Of a stretch of DNA of 35,402 nt, positions 25,243 to 33,784 are shown in pieces; position 1 is the stretch's first letter, and every line of letters begins with the position of its first letter. Below the pieces are notes generated by a model. It was not told the DNA's origin. It saw nothing but the letters and a program-made list of their open reading frames with translations, and did not search any database. Position numbers and translations under genes: made by a program. The stretch comes from an uncultured Bacilli bacterium (GTDB taxonomy: Bacteria > Bacillota_I > Bacilli_A > RF39 > UBA660), in assembly GCA_934167935.1 (NCBI GenBank), contig CAKPMH010000012.1, positions 1 to 35,402 on the forward strand, given 5' to 3'.

Positions 25243-27540
25243 CTATTTTCTAAATGAACTTGTCATATTCCAATCTATTTCAAAATTTTCATCATATTTA
25301 TTAGGATTTTTTTGATAATCTTCTCTTAATTTCTTTTCAAAATTTTCTATACGTTTATCAATATAATCATCAACTAATGATTCATTTATTTCTAGATTTC
25401 TTACCTCATCTTTTATTTCTAATCTCTTTCTATATAAAATATCATTAATTGTAGGAAAATAATTTCTTTTATATTCATAAAATAAATCTAGTAATTCTGG
25501 ATTTTCATCTTTAATATGTTTTTCTATTTGTTTTAAAAATCTTGCTTTTGATGTTGTTGATATTCTATTTTTTTCAAAATGAATTATTCTATGACATTCT
25601 GTACATAAACATAATCCATTATAAATAGTATCTGGTCCACCTTCACTAATCGGCACTAAATGATGAAAATCTAATCTACTCTTTTCTTCTAATGCATACT
25701 TATTACCACACATTTCACAATGATACATTAAATTTACATCCAAAGTTCTATCTTTACAATATTTAGATACTGCTGGATTTCTTTTACAATTTCTTTCTAA
25801 TTTTTTTGATTTTTCATACAAAGATACAAAATCTAAATCATTTCCATATTCTTTGCTTAACTCATCTTCACATTCTATAAGTTCTCTTGATTCAGATAAT
25901 TTAAGATCCTCTGTTGGTTTAGATTCTTTTAATTCTAAATCAATTTCCTTAGCTTTTTTTCTATATAACTTCTTTTTTTCATTCTTTTTATTTAATTTTT
26001 CTATTTTTTCTTTTTTTTCAGCATTAGAATAACTAGAATTATCATTTATTTCTTCAATTATTTTATTTAACTTTAAAACATCATCTATTGAATAATCAAA
26101 TTCCCATGCTACCATTTTTTCATTTAATTCAATATCTTCTTTAGATACTAATTGATAACCATTAATAAGAGTTTGTTTTGCATTTGCTAGCCAATCTGTT
26201 CTATCATCATGTTTAAATGCTTTTACACCATCTAACTTTCCAACAGACCTTAAAGATGATACTTTATTATCAATAATATATTTATATGTTGTAATAGGCA
26301 TAATAAATAATCTAGCACCATATTCAATTTTATCAATTGCAACCATACCATTTTCATAATAATAAACATTGAATTTATCAAATATACCAATTCCTCTTTG
26401 AATGGCTTTTGGTTTTATTTCATTAAATACCATATTTAATTTTTTTAATTGATGTTTTTTCTTTTTATATTCATCTAATGACAAATTTCCATTATTTATT
26501 TCATTTTTTATTTCTTCTACTATTTTTTCTATTTCTAAATTATCAACTATTTTATCATTTTCTATTATTTTATTTATATATTCTTCTACTTCATTACAAT
26601 TTAATTTACTTAATTTTTCAATTGATAAATTTGACAAATCGAAAAAATCATCATTTATAACTTTATTATCATTTGTTTTTACAAATTCTATAATTGTATC
26701 TAATTCATTTAAATTAATACTGTTTAATTTAGATAGTTTAAATTCATCTTTATTCATTAAAGGTATAATAATAGTTATATTATCTAATTTGCAATCTAAA
26801 TCATCTATTGTTTTTTTCATTCTAATTGAAGTATCAAATAATATTGATCTTAATGGATTATCAAAATTTTTAGATAATAAACAATACTGAAGTGACATAA
26901 ACATCTTTAATTTATTTATATTAATTTTTTTTAATAAATCATTAGGTAAAGGATTCCTTAATTCTTCATAAATAGTTTTAATCCATACTTTCATTGCTTT
27001 TGTTTTTTTTATATCTTTTTGTAATTCAGATTTAAAATAAATATCAAAAGGATATATTTGATCCATATCTTTTTCATTATATGCCTTCATATAACTACTA
27101 TACATAATAGTACTAATATCTTTTAAATCATCAATAGAAGAAACTTTTTCAAGTTGCTCTATTTTTTTACTAATAAAATTTTTTGTAACATTAATTATTT
27201 CATCTTCATAATTTGATTCATTATCATAAACATAAAAACGTTTTAAATTACTAAATTCATCAGAATCTGTACTATAAAATTTTAATATTGTTTCAAGTAA
27301 AACAATTTTTTCATCTAATTTTAAAACTTTTTTTCCATTTACTGATTGTAATGATAATGAAATAACATAATTATGAAAATCTTCAGAAAAGAATTGAGAC
27401 ATAAAATCTGCTTTTTTTGTAATTTTTCTAATAAAGTTATTTCTATCTTTTATATCATCAAAAAAAGAGACAAATGTATCTAAATTTATCGAAAAGCCTA
27501 TATTATTAGGTATTTCTAAAGAATTAAGAACTTCATCCAT
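25243..27540 (-). CDS. Large protein with C-terminal HNH endonuclease domain
   Basis: 765 residues, AGGAGGG before the ATG. The HNH domain is at about 606-656: C608-x2-C611, FHHLVPISEGG (H626, H627), N641, CTEC (C646, C649) and H650/H654. Metal ligands and the paired cysteines of the McrA-like HNH type are intact. The 600 residues before it match nothing I recognise. A helical part (1-380) is followed by a compact domain (about 380-465, GIGIFDKFNVYYYENGMV, GARLFIMPITTYKYI) and a charged helical linker (485-580). HNH proteins of this layout are often nucleases of restriction or mobile systems. Here the long N-terminus may sense or bind a partner such as the next gene's repeat protein (inference). 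First gene of the operon ending at 22602. Confidence 0.8.
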   Translation of the reverse strand: MDEVLNSLEIPNNIGFSINLDTFVSFFDDIKDRNNFIRKITKKADFMSQFFSEDFHNYVISLSLQSVNGKKVLKLDEKIVLLETILKFYSTDSDEFSNLKRFYVYDNESNYEDEIINVTKNFISKKIEQLEKVSSIDDLKDISTIMYSSYMKAYNEKDMDQIYPFDIYFKSELQKDIKKTKAMKVWIKTIYEELRNPLPNDLLKKININKLKMFMSLQYCLLSKNFDNPLRSILFDTSIRMKKTIDDLDCKLDNITIIIPLMNKDEFKLSKLNSINLNELDTIIEFVKTNDNKVINDDFFDLSNLSIEKLSKLNCNEVEEYINKIIENDKIVDNLEIEKIVEEIKNEINNGNLSLDEYKKKKHQLKKLNMVFNEIKPKAIQRGIGIFDKFNVYYYENGMVAIDKIEYGARLFIMPITTYKYIIDNKVSSLRSVGKLDGVKAFKHDDRTDWLANAKQTLINGYQLVSKEDIELNEKMVAWEFDYSIDDVLKLNKIIEEINDNSSYSNAEKKEKIEKLNKKNEKKKLYRKKAKEIDLELKESKPTEDLKLSESRELIECEDELSKEYGNDLDFVSLYEKSKKLERNCKRNPAVSKYCKDRTLDVNLMYHCEMCGNKYALEEKSRLDFHHLVPISEGGPDTIYNGLCLCTECHRIIHFEKNRISTTSKARFLKQIEKHIKDENPELLDLFYEYKRNYFPTINDILYRKRLEIKDEVRNLEINESLVDDYIDKRIENFEKKLREDYQKNPNKYDENFEIDWNMTSSFRK

Positions 27541-27613
27541 AATACCCTCCTACCTTATAATATTTTAACATAAATTTTAATTTTAATATATAATTTAATA
27601 AAATTTTTTGTAA

Positions 27614-27640
27614 ATTAAAAACTAACTATTTAGTTAGTTT
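27614..27640 (-). terminator. Terminator after the transglutaminase-like gene
   Basis: AAACTAACTA (27619-27628) pairs perfectly with TAGTTAGTTT (27631-27640). On the minus strand TTTTTAATTT follows. Confidence 0.8.
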
Positions 27641-27652
27641 CTACCTTTTAAA

Positions 27653-28735
27653 TTATCTTCTAATATTTAATACCTTATTTGAAATATCATCATATAATTC
27701 ACTATTAGAAGCATAAAATTGTTCAAATATATCCGTATTATCTTCACATTTATCTAAAGTTTTTTCAATAAACGCTTGTTCTTCTAAAGTAGAAATACTT
27801 GGATTAAATATTTTTTTCCTCATTTCAAAGTATGTTTTTGAATTACCTAATAGTATAGAAGGAATTAAACGAGTTGAAACATTATTACCATTTTCATCGC
27901 ATAATATTTTTTTAGATTTATCCATTCTATAAATCATTTCTCTTGTTGGATCTAAAAAATAACTTTTTTCATCTTTTAAAGCAAAAGATATAGCATGATT
28001 TCCAAATATTTTTTCTAGTACAGTTGCATCATTAGTCGATGGTGAAAACTCGATATTTTTGATATTAGCATTATAAAATTCTTCTATTATTTGTTTAAAT
28101 CTTTCATAATCTTGTTCGTTTTTTGCATTTAACCTAGCCCAATTAATTAATTCTTCTTTTGTATATTTTTGTTCATCTATAATATTTAGATGCATATTAT
28201 ATTCCTTTGCATATACTCCAATTGATTCCGATTTAATTCCAGATGCATTTAAAATATCTGTAAGCATACCAGATACATGTCTACAAACGCCTTTTCCTGT
28301 AATAACTTCTGCACCAAGCAAATTTTTAAGATTTCTTGCTTGCTCATCAGAAAAATCAAAAACCTTATCTTTAGATAAATAACCTTTAGAGAGCAAATAA
28401 TTAAACATTGTATATATTTCTACTGGATTATTTAAATCAAAAATTTTATTTAAATTATTATAATTATTTAAAAACTCATTATATAAGTGTTTAATTTGTT
28501 TAATATCTTTTGTATTTTGCTTTCCACTTGGTATTGATAATCTAATATAAGTTGATAATAAAATAATAGTAACAACACCAATTGAATCAGTTATAGGGTA
28601 CTGAGGTATTAAATTGTTTGCTATACTAAATCCAAGAAAAGATAAGCTAGAAGATAAACCCAAAGATTGGTGTAATTTCATATAAGTATTATAATCAACT
28701 GTTTCACATAATTTTTCAAATTTACTATTCTTCAT
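27653..28735 (-). CDS. Transglutaminase-like cysteine protease-fold protein
   Basis: 360 residues, AAGGGGGA before the ATG. The pattern GKGVCRHVSGMLTDILNASGI (Cys151), GNHAISFAL (His247) and SYFLDPT (Asp262) is the Cys-His-Asp triad of the transglutaminase-like superfamily. A hydrophobic stretch (about 28-65) could be one or two membrane segments at the N-terminus, so the catalytic domain may face either side. Whether it is a protease, a crosslinker or inactive cannot be decided. It lies between the DUF4097 unit and the HNH operon with its own terminator, so it is probably a single-gene transcript. Confidence 0.75.
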   Translation of the reverse strand: MKNSKFEKLCETVDYNTYMKLHQSLGLSSSLSFLGFSIANNLIPQYPITDSIGVVTIILLSTYIRLSIPSGKQNTKDIKQIKHLYNEFLNNYNNLNKIFDLNNPVEIYTMFNYLLSKGYLSKDKVFDFSDEQARNLKNLLGAEVITGKGVCRHVSGMLTDILNASGIKSESIGVYAKEYNMHLNIIDEQKYTKEELINWARLNAKNEQDYERFKQIIEEFYNANIKNIEFSPSTNDATVLEKIFGNHAISFALKDEKSYFLDPTREMIYRMDKSKKILCDENGNNVSTRLIPSILLGNSKTYFEMRKKIFNPSISTLEEQAFIEKTLDKCEDNTDIFEQFYASNSELYDDISNKVLNIRR

Positions 28736-28793
28736 AATAAATTTCCCCCTTTGTTGACTAACTATTATACATATTTTTTTAAAAAAGTCAAAT

Positions 28794-28822
28794 AAAACTA
28801 CCTATTAAATATAAGTAGTTTT
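28794..28822 (-). terminator. Terminator after the XRE-DUF4097 unit
   Basis: AAAACTAC (28794-28801) pairs with GTAGTTTT (28815-28822), followed on the minus strand by TTTTATTTGACTTTTTT. Confidence 0.65.
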
Positions 28823-28860
28823 ATATAATTTAAATATTTTTTAATTTATTTCTTTTAATA

Positions 28861-29757
28861 TTAATTATCAACTATAATATCACCACAACTATTATCAATT
28901 TTCAAAACAATATCTGATTTTTGATAATTATTATTAATTTTATTATCTCCTAAACTTGTTTTAGCATCTATGTATATTTTATTTGTTAAACCTATTTTAA
29001 TATCCCCATAGTTATTTTGAATACTTGAATTTTCTTCTAAATTTAAAGAATCTATTTCTATATCTCCACAATCTTCTTCTATTTTTAAGTATTCATTTAC
29101 TTTTTTAATATTAATATCGCCATAATTATTTTGAAGTTTAATTCTATCTACTTCAGAAATTTCTACATCACCACAATCTTCTTCTATTTCTATATCTTTT
29201 ATATGTCCCTTTATTTTAATATTGCCATATGAATTTTTAATTTTACCAGATTTTAAAGAATCAATGTCAATATCACCTGCATCTAAAGTAGCATCTAAAA
29301 TTAAATTATCAAAACTATCAATATTAACATCTCCATAACTATTTTTAATATTTATTTTACCTTCGTAACTACTTGGAATATATACTTCTATTTTAGCAAT
29401 TGTTATATTAAAACAAAAACCAACACATTTTTTTGAAGAAGAGATAATATCTAATGTTTGATCTGAAGTTTCAACCTCAAACTCATCTTTATCTCCATAA
29501 ATAATAACTTTTATTTTTGATTCCATTGATTTTTTTATTTCAATATCACTTGAATTAGAGTTAATTTTAATATTATTAAAAATTGTTTCATATTCTTGAT
29601 TAAATACTAATTCTTTACTAATTTTATGTTCCTTAAAATTAAAATATCTAAATCTAAAATTTTTATTTGTTAAAATATTTGCAAAAAATATAGATAAAAT
29701 AATTACTAATATACTTAAAAAAATAATTAAAATAATTTTTAATGTTTTTTTATTCAT
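28861..29757 (-). CDS. Membrane-anchored DUF4097 beta-solenoid protein
   Basis: GGTGGTGAAAATA precedes the ATG at 29755-29757 (MNKKTLKIILIIFL); the ORF extends further to a weaker TTG. One N-terminal membrane helix is followed by a beta-repeat domain. From about residue 120 repeats of roughly 20 residues alternate: NSYGDVNID, DAGDIDIDS, NSYGNIKIK, EEDCGDVEI, NNYGDINIK, EEDCGDIEI, NNYGDIKIG, SSCGDIIVD-like. This is the DUF4097 pattern. In the family such proteins accompany a HTH-membrane regulator in envelope-stress or self-assembly roles. The cysteines recur at the same repeat position and may stack on one face. It overlaps the upstream regulator gene by 8 nt. Confidence 0.8.
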   Translation of the reverse strand: MNKKTLKIILIIFLSILVIILSIFFANILTNKNFRFRYFNFKEHKISKELVFNQEYETIFNNIKINSNSSDIEIKKSMESKIKVIIYGDKDEFEVETSDQTLDIISSSKKCVGFCFNITIAKIEVYIPSSYEGKINIKNSYGDVNIDSFDNLILDATLDAGDIDIDSLKSGKIKNSYGNIKIKGHIKDIEIEEDCGDVEISEVDRIKLQNNYGDINIKKVNEYLKIEEDCGDIEIDSLNLEENSSIQNNYGDIKIGLTNKIYIDAKTSLGDNKINNNYQKSDIVLKIDNSCGDIIVDN

Positions 29758-30361
29758 TATTTTCACCACCAAAAGATAAAATCAATTTTACTATTTCCAT
29801 AACTAAAGCATATATTAACCAAATAAACCATGTTATATGCCAAGCCATTGTATTTAAACTAATTACAAGATAAATTATTAATGTAATTAATCCTAAAATA
29901 TCTTCAATATGTTTATAACGTTTATCCTTTTTTTCCATCTTTTTTTCTTTTTTAAACATTATTCTAGAATAAATTAATACACAAGTTGCAACACCACAAA
30001 TTAAGATAAATATTGCACTAGCAACAATTGGATCTATCATTAATACAGGAATACTAATCATAATCCATACAACTGATATAAAATATAATAATATACCAAT
30101 AATTAACCCAATAGTTCTTTTTTTCTTGTTGTCTTCTATATCAAGCCTTTTTTCTTTTACTTCCTTTTTACCTGTAATTAATTCATCTGTTGTTATTTCA
30201 AATAATTCACATATTGGAATTATTTTATCAAGTTCTGGAGAACTTTGATCTGTTTCCCATTTAGAAATAGTCTGTCTTGTTACATTTAATTTTTCAGCTA
30301 CCTCTTCTTGAGATAAATGCTTCAATTTTCTAAGTTCAAATAATCTTTGACCTAAACTCAT
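29750..30361 (-). CDS. XRE-type HTH regulator with membrane helices
   Basis: 203 residues, AGAGGTGAG before the ATG. The HTH_3 domain fills residues 5-60 (RLFELRKLKHLSQEEVAEKL, TRQTISKWETDQSSPELDK). It is followed by a charged linker and about four hydrophobic segments (TIGLIIGILLYFISVVW, VASAIFILICGVATCVLIY, GLITLIIYLVISL, WFIWLIYALVMEIVKLIL). In the family this layout is a membrane-tethered repressor co-encoded with its DUF4097 partner. Translation of the two is coupled by the overlap, and autoregulation is expected but no operator was identified. Confidence 0.85.
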   Translation of the reverse strand: MSLGQRLFELRKLKHLSQEEVAEKLNVTRQTISKWETDQSSPELDKIIPICELFEITTDELITGKKEVKEKRLDIEDNKKKRTIGLIIGILLYFISVVWIMISIPVLMIDPIVASAIFILICGVATCVLIYSRIMFKKEKKMEKKDKRYKHIEDILGLITLIIYLVISLNTMAWHITWFIWLIYALVMEIVKLILSFGGENNE

Positions 30362-30492
30362 AATCTCACCTCTTTCATAAACAATTATATAAATTATTTT
30401 AATTACATTCTATCAATTTTTGTTGGAAATTTGTCAACTAAACTTAACATTTTATATTTTCAAAACTAATTTTCTATATTTTTTACAACTAA

Positions 30493-30520
30493 TATTAAAA
30501 AAAGTATATTTCTATACTTT
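30493..30520 (-). terminator. Terminator of the VWA-MoxR-ankyrin operon
   Basis: AAAGTATA (30501-30508) pairs with TATACTTT (30513-30520). On the minus strand TTTTTTTT-like T's follow. The stop codon of the last gene (30512) lies in the hairpin. Confidence 0.75.
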
Positions 30521-31282
30521 ACTTTTTTCTCTTTTTAATATTTTTTGACACCCTTTATTTAAATTTTTTGGATCTATAATAACTTTCTTTAATATTTCTA
30601 ATTTGTGTTCATCTATTATATCTTGAATTTTTTCTCTCCTAGCATATACTCTTTTTGAAACTTCGGCTGGATCTTTTTGCTTTTCTATAACTATTTTTAC
30701 TTCAAGCTTTCCAAATTTATTATATGAAATTTTGACATTCATAAAACCATCTGAAAAAACTTGTTCATTACTTGATCGATTATTTTCTAACATATTTTGA
30801 TACTCTTGAAGTGAAATTAATATATCTTGTATTTCTTCATAATGTTTATTTACTATATTTTTTTGACTATCAGTTAAGTTAAATCTATTATATAATTCAT
30901 TAGAATCTAAATCTTTTTGAACTGAAAATATTTCTCCATCTTTTTCAAAAAAAACTATTTCAGATGATTGATCGTAAGAATCAAAAGTTAACATTACAAA
31001 ATCATACTCTTTAAATAATTCAATTGAATCTCTTTTTTTTAAAAAATTTATTAATTTTTTTGTAATTTTATTTTCTTTACCTAATTTTTCTTGCATTTTA
31101 TTTTCTTCATTTATTTTTTTTAACAATTCCTCAGCTTCAGCTTGTTTATATAATTCTTTAATATTTTTATCTAGTATATAATATAAATCAAATAAAGATA
31201 TCTTTCCATTTTTTACCTTAGGATTATTCTCATCTTGAATATATGTTTTAACTACTTTTAAAAGTTCTGTATATTTATCCAT
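30512..31282 (-). CDS. Unknown protein, last gene of the VWA-MoxR operon
   Basis: 256 residues, AGAGAGGAAAATA before the ATG. It has an N-terminal helical coiled-coil part (about 30-85), a small beta domain (EYDFVMLTFDSYDQSSEIVFF, DGEIFSV; about 88-115), another helical stretch, a beta hairpin (FMNVKISYNKFGKLEVKIVI; about 172-192) and a basic C-terminal helix. I recognise no family. It is separated from the ankyrin gene by about 100 nt without a clear terminator and is followed by one, which makes it the probable end of the operon. Confidence 0.6.
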   Translation of the reverse strand: MDKYTELLKVVKTYIQDENNPKVKNGKISLFDLYYILDKNIKELYKQAEAEELLKKINEENKMQEKLGKENKITKKLINFLKKRDSIELFKEYDFVMLTFDSYDQSSEIVFFEKDGEIFSVQKDLDSNELYNRFNLTDSQKNIVNKHYEEIQDILISLQEYQNMLENNRSSNEQVFSDGFMNVKISYNKFGKLEVKIVIEKQKDPAEVSKRVYARREKIQDIIDEHKLEILKKVIIDPKNLNKGCQKILKREKSKV

Positions 31283-31382
31283 ATTATTTTCCTCTCTATA
31301 TATAAATCTTAATTTTTAAATTTACATTATCAAATCTTTTGAAATTAAATTTTTCACTTTCAGAAGATAAAGATTTTTAAGA

Positions 31383-32021
31383 TTAATTTGTAATTTGTTT
31401 TTTTAATATTAATTCTAATTCCTTAGATGCTTTATCTAATTGGTCTACAACATTTTTATAAGTTATCTTTTGTTCTAATTCACATTCATATAAAGCAGTT
31501 ATACATGATGCATCTTTTAATAATTTAATACAATTTTCCTCATTATGTTTAATTGCACTATCAAGTGCATTATCTTTGTCTATACATCTTGCATCGATAT
31601 TTGCACCCATTTGAATTAATAATTTAAGCATTTCTTCATAACCATGTCTAGCAGAAGCCATTGTTGCTGTTGTCCCATAATTATTTTTATTATTTATATC
31701 TGCTCCAAATTTAACTAACAAAATAAACGTATTAAAATAACCTTTTCTACAACAAATTAATAATGGGAAATCACCCTTTTTTTCATTATGATAATTTAAA
31801 TCAGCACCTCTAAGTATTAAAGATGTAACCTCATTTATATTATTTGTATCATTAAAACTTTTACTACTAATTAATGTATATAATTCTTTTGATAGTTCTA
31901 TTTTATTACCTTTATCTTTAATTTTAGCTTTATATTTTTCTATTGTTTTTTTATCTATTCCATATTTTTTTAAATTTTCTTCTCTTTTCTTATCCAAATT
32001 AATTATATCTACATTTATCAT
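31383..32021 (-). CDS. Ankyrin-repeat protein
   Basis: 212 residues, starting 1 nt after the AAA+ gene's stop and preceded by AAGGAAAAA. About four ankyrin repeats lie at residues 60-180: LILRGADLNYHNEKKGDFPL, LLVKFGADINNKNNYGTTAT, LLIQMGANIDARCIDKDNAL and the diverged IKHNEENCIKLLKDA. The ends are charged helices. Ankyrin repeats bind proteins, so a scaffold or substrate adaptor for the neighbouring ATPase and VWA protein is a reasonable guess, not a demonstrated role. No signal peptide. Confidence 0.8.
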   Translation of the reverse strand: MINVDIINLDKKREENLKKYGIDKKTIEKYKAKIKDKGNKIELSKELYTLISSKSFNDTNNINEVTSLILRGADLNYHNEKKGDFPLLICCRKGYFNTFILLVKFGADINNKNNYGTTATMASARHGYEEMLKLLIQMGANIDARCIDKDNALDSAIKHNEENCIKLLKDASCITALYECELEQKITYKNVVDQLDKASKELELILKKQITN

Positions 32022-32022
32022 A

Positions 32023-33783
32023 CTAATTTTTCCTTTTTACTAATTTTTTTGATAAATTATGTGATATAGATGAATCATCTTTATCAAATGCATAATTTAT
32101 AAATTCTGTTATAAATTTAGAAGTTGTTGTAGTTTTTTCTACTAAATATATATTTTCATCTTGTTTAGAATATGGAATATTATTATTTGAATATACTAGC
32201 ATTGATATATTTAATTCATTATTTAAGTTTTTTAATACAATTGGCATGGAAGATTGTAATTTTTTTACCTTTTCTAATAAAACTATAAAATTTGCTACTT
32301 GTCCTAAAATTATACCATTATTAACTACATTATTAGACATCAATCTATATTTTTCTTGTCCATCAATTATTTCTTTAATAACTATTAATTTAAAGTATTC
32401 ATCTTCATATATTAATAATCCATCTTCATATATTTTTATATTTAATGCTGCAATATTTTTTTTAATTTCTTCAATTAAAAAACTATGTGATATTCCTAAA
32501 GTATCTACTGATGCAACTTCAATCCAATTAGTTTTAATATTACCAAATACAGATTTTCCTCTTTTAATATAATTTGAATCATCATTAAATGATGGAACAA
32601 TATTTTCAGGATCATATGTTAATTCTATTTGTCCATTTAATATTTTATAATTTTCTATATCATCTGATATAATTTTTCTTCTTTCAAGTTCCATTTCAGC
32701 AAATATTTTTTTATACTTTGAAATCAATTCTTCCATTTCTCTTTTTTTAGAAATCAATGCTTGTGTTTCATTATACAATAATTTTTCTGCTATTACAGAA
32801 TTCAAATCTTTTGTCTCTAAAACTTCTTGAGATGATTTCATGGTGTCTATTATATTTTTTAATCCTTTTTCATTTTTTTCAGATGTTCTTTCTAATGATC
32901 CTTCAAATGTTACGATATCATCAGGTGATTTAAACATATTTTTAATAATAGTTTTATAAATTATACATTCTGGAGCATTTGCATATTTTGTTAACCTATT
33001 TGCATCTTCTATTGCAATCAACATTTCAGAAGCAGATGGTAATCTATTATATAAATCTCTATCTTCATATGCTTTTTTATACATAGTAGAAATTAAATTA
33101 ATCAATGATTCTGATACTTTTTCCTTTGCATCTGAAATTAATACTCTATTAGCAACTTTATAGAATACTTCAGGTAACATATAATCTAATCTTAAAATTC
33201 TAATTCTTCTTGATAAAGGTCCAGATAATTCTTCTCTTGCATCATTTTTACATAAAAATACTTGTAGATTTCCTTTATATTCTTCTTTAATTTCCATATC
33301 TCCGTGTTGTGTTGCATTAATTTTTCCTGATTGCAAAAATTGTAAAAGAAATGAATCTGTTTCTTCTCTCGCTTTATCATATTCATCTATAAAAAGTACA
33401 ACTTTTTTTCCTTCATTAACCTTTTTTATAGCATCAACTAATTTACCTGGAATATTAACATGTTCTGGATCATGAGCTATTGCAGCTGATATATTTATAT
33501 CTTCAAATAGTTCTGATTTACCTGTCGTTTGATCACATTGATAATCAACCATTGATACATCACTATTAAGTAATTTTGCTGCTAATTTGGTATAAACTTT
33601 AGCAAATTCTGTTTTTCCTGCTCCCGGTGGTCCTTCTAAACAAATTGCATATATATCTTGACCTGGATTTACTGAAGCATTAGAAAATATTGATAAGGCA
33701 TTAAAGGCTTCATAAATAATTTCTTCAGTTGCATAATATCCTAATTTTTCTAATTCTTCTTTTATTTGACCTATTGATACCAT
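32023..33783 (-). CDS. MoxR-like AAA+ ATPase
   Basis: 586 residues, AAGGAG before the ATG, 1 nt after the VWA gene's stop. Walker A GPPGAGKTEF (51-60), Walker B VVLFIDEYDKA (D133, E134), sensor-1 asparagine in FLCKND (N180) and the arginine pair LSRRIRI (R192/R193) are intact. The lid (about 200-290) has LPSASEML. A long helical region (about 300-370) and a beta-rich C-terminal domain (about 385-560) are extra to the usual 320-residue MoxR core. MoxR ATPases act with VWA partners as chaperones that remodel or activate protein complexes, and the adjacent VWA gene fits this. The C-terminal extension is not a domain I know. Confidence 0.88.
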   Translation of the reverse strand: MVSIGQIKEELEKLGYYATEEIIYEAFNALSIFSNASVNPGQDIYAICLEGPPGAGKTEFAKVYTKLAAKLLNSDVSMVDYQCDQTTGKSELFEDINISAAIAHDPEHVNIPGKLVDAIKKVNEGKKVVLFIDEYDKAREETDSFLLQFLQSGKINATQHGDMEIKEEYKGNLQVFLCKNDAREELSGPLSRRIRILRLDYMLPEVFYKVANRVLISDAKEKVSESLINLISTMYKKAYEDRDLYNRLPSASEMLIAIEDANRLTKYANAPECIIYKTIIKNMFKSPDDIVTFEGSLERTSEKNEKGLKNIIDTMKSSQEVLETKDLNSVIAEKLLYNETQALISKKREMEELISKYKKIFAEMELERRKIISDDIENYKILNGQIELTYDPENIVPSFNDDSNYIKRGKSVFGNIKTNWIEVASVDTLGISHSFLIEEIKKNIAALNIKIYEDGLLIYEDEYFKLIVIKEIIDGQEKYRLMSNNVVNNGIILGQVANFIVLLEKVKKLQSSMPIVLKNLNNELNISMLVYSNNNIPYSKQDENIYLVEKTTTTSKFITEFINYAFDKDDSSISHNLSKKLVKRKN

Positions 33784-33784
33784 T

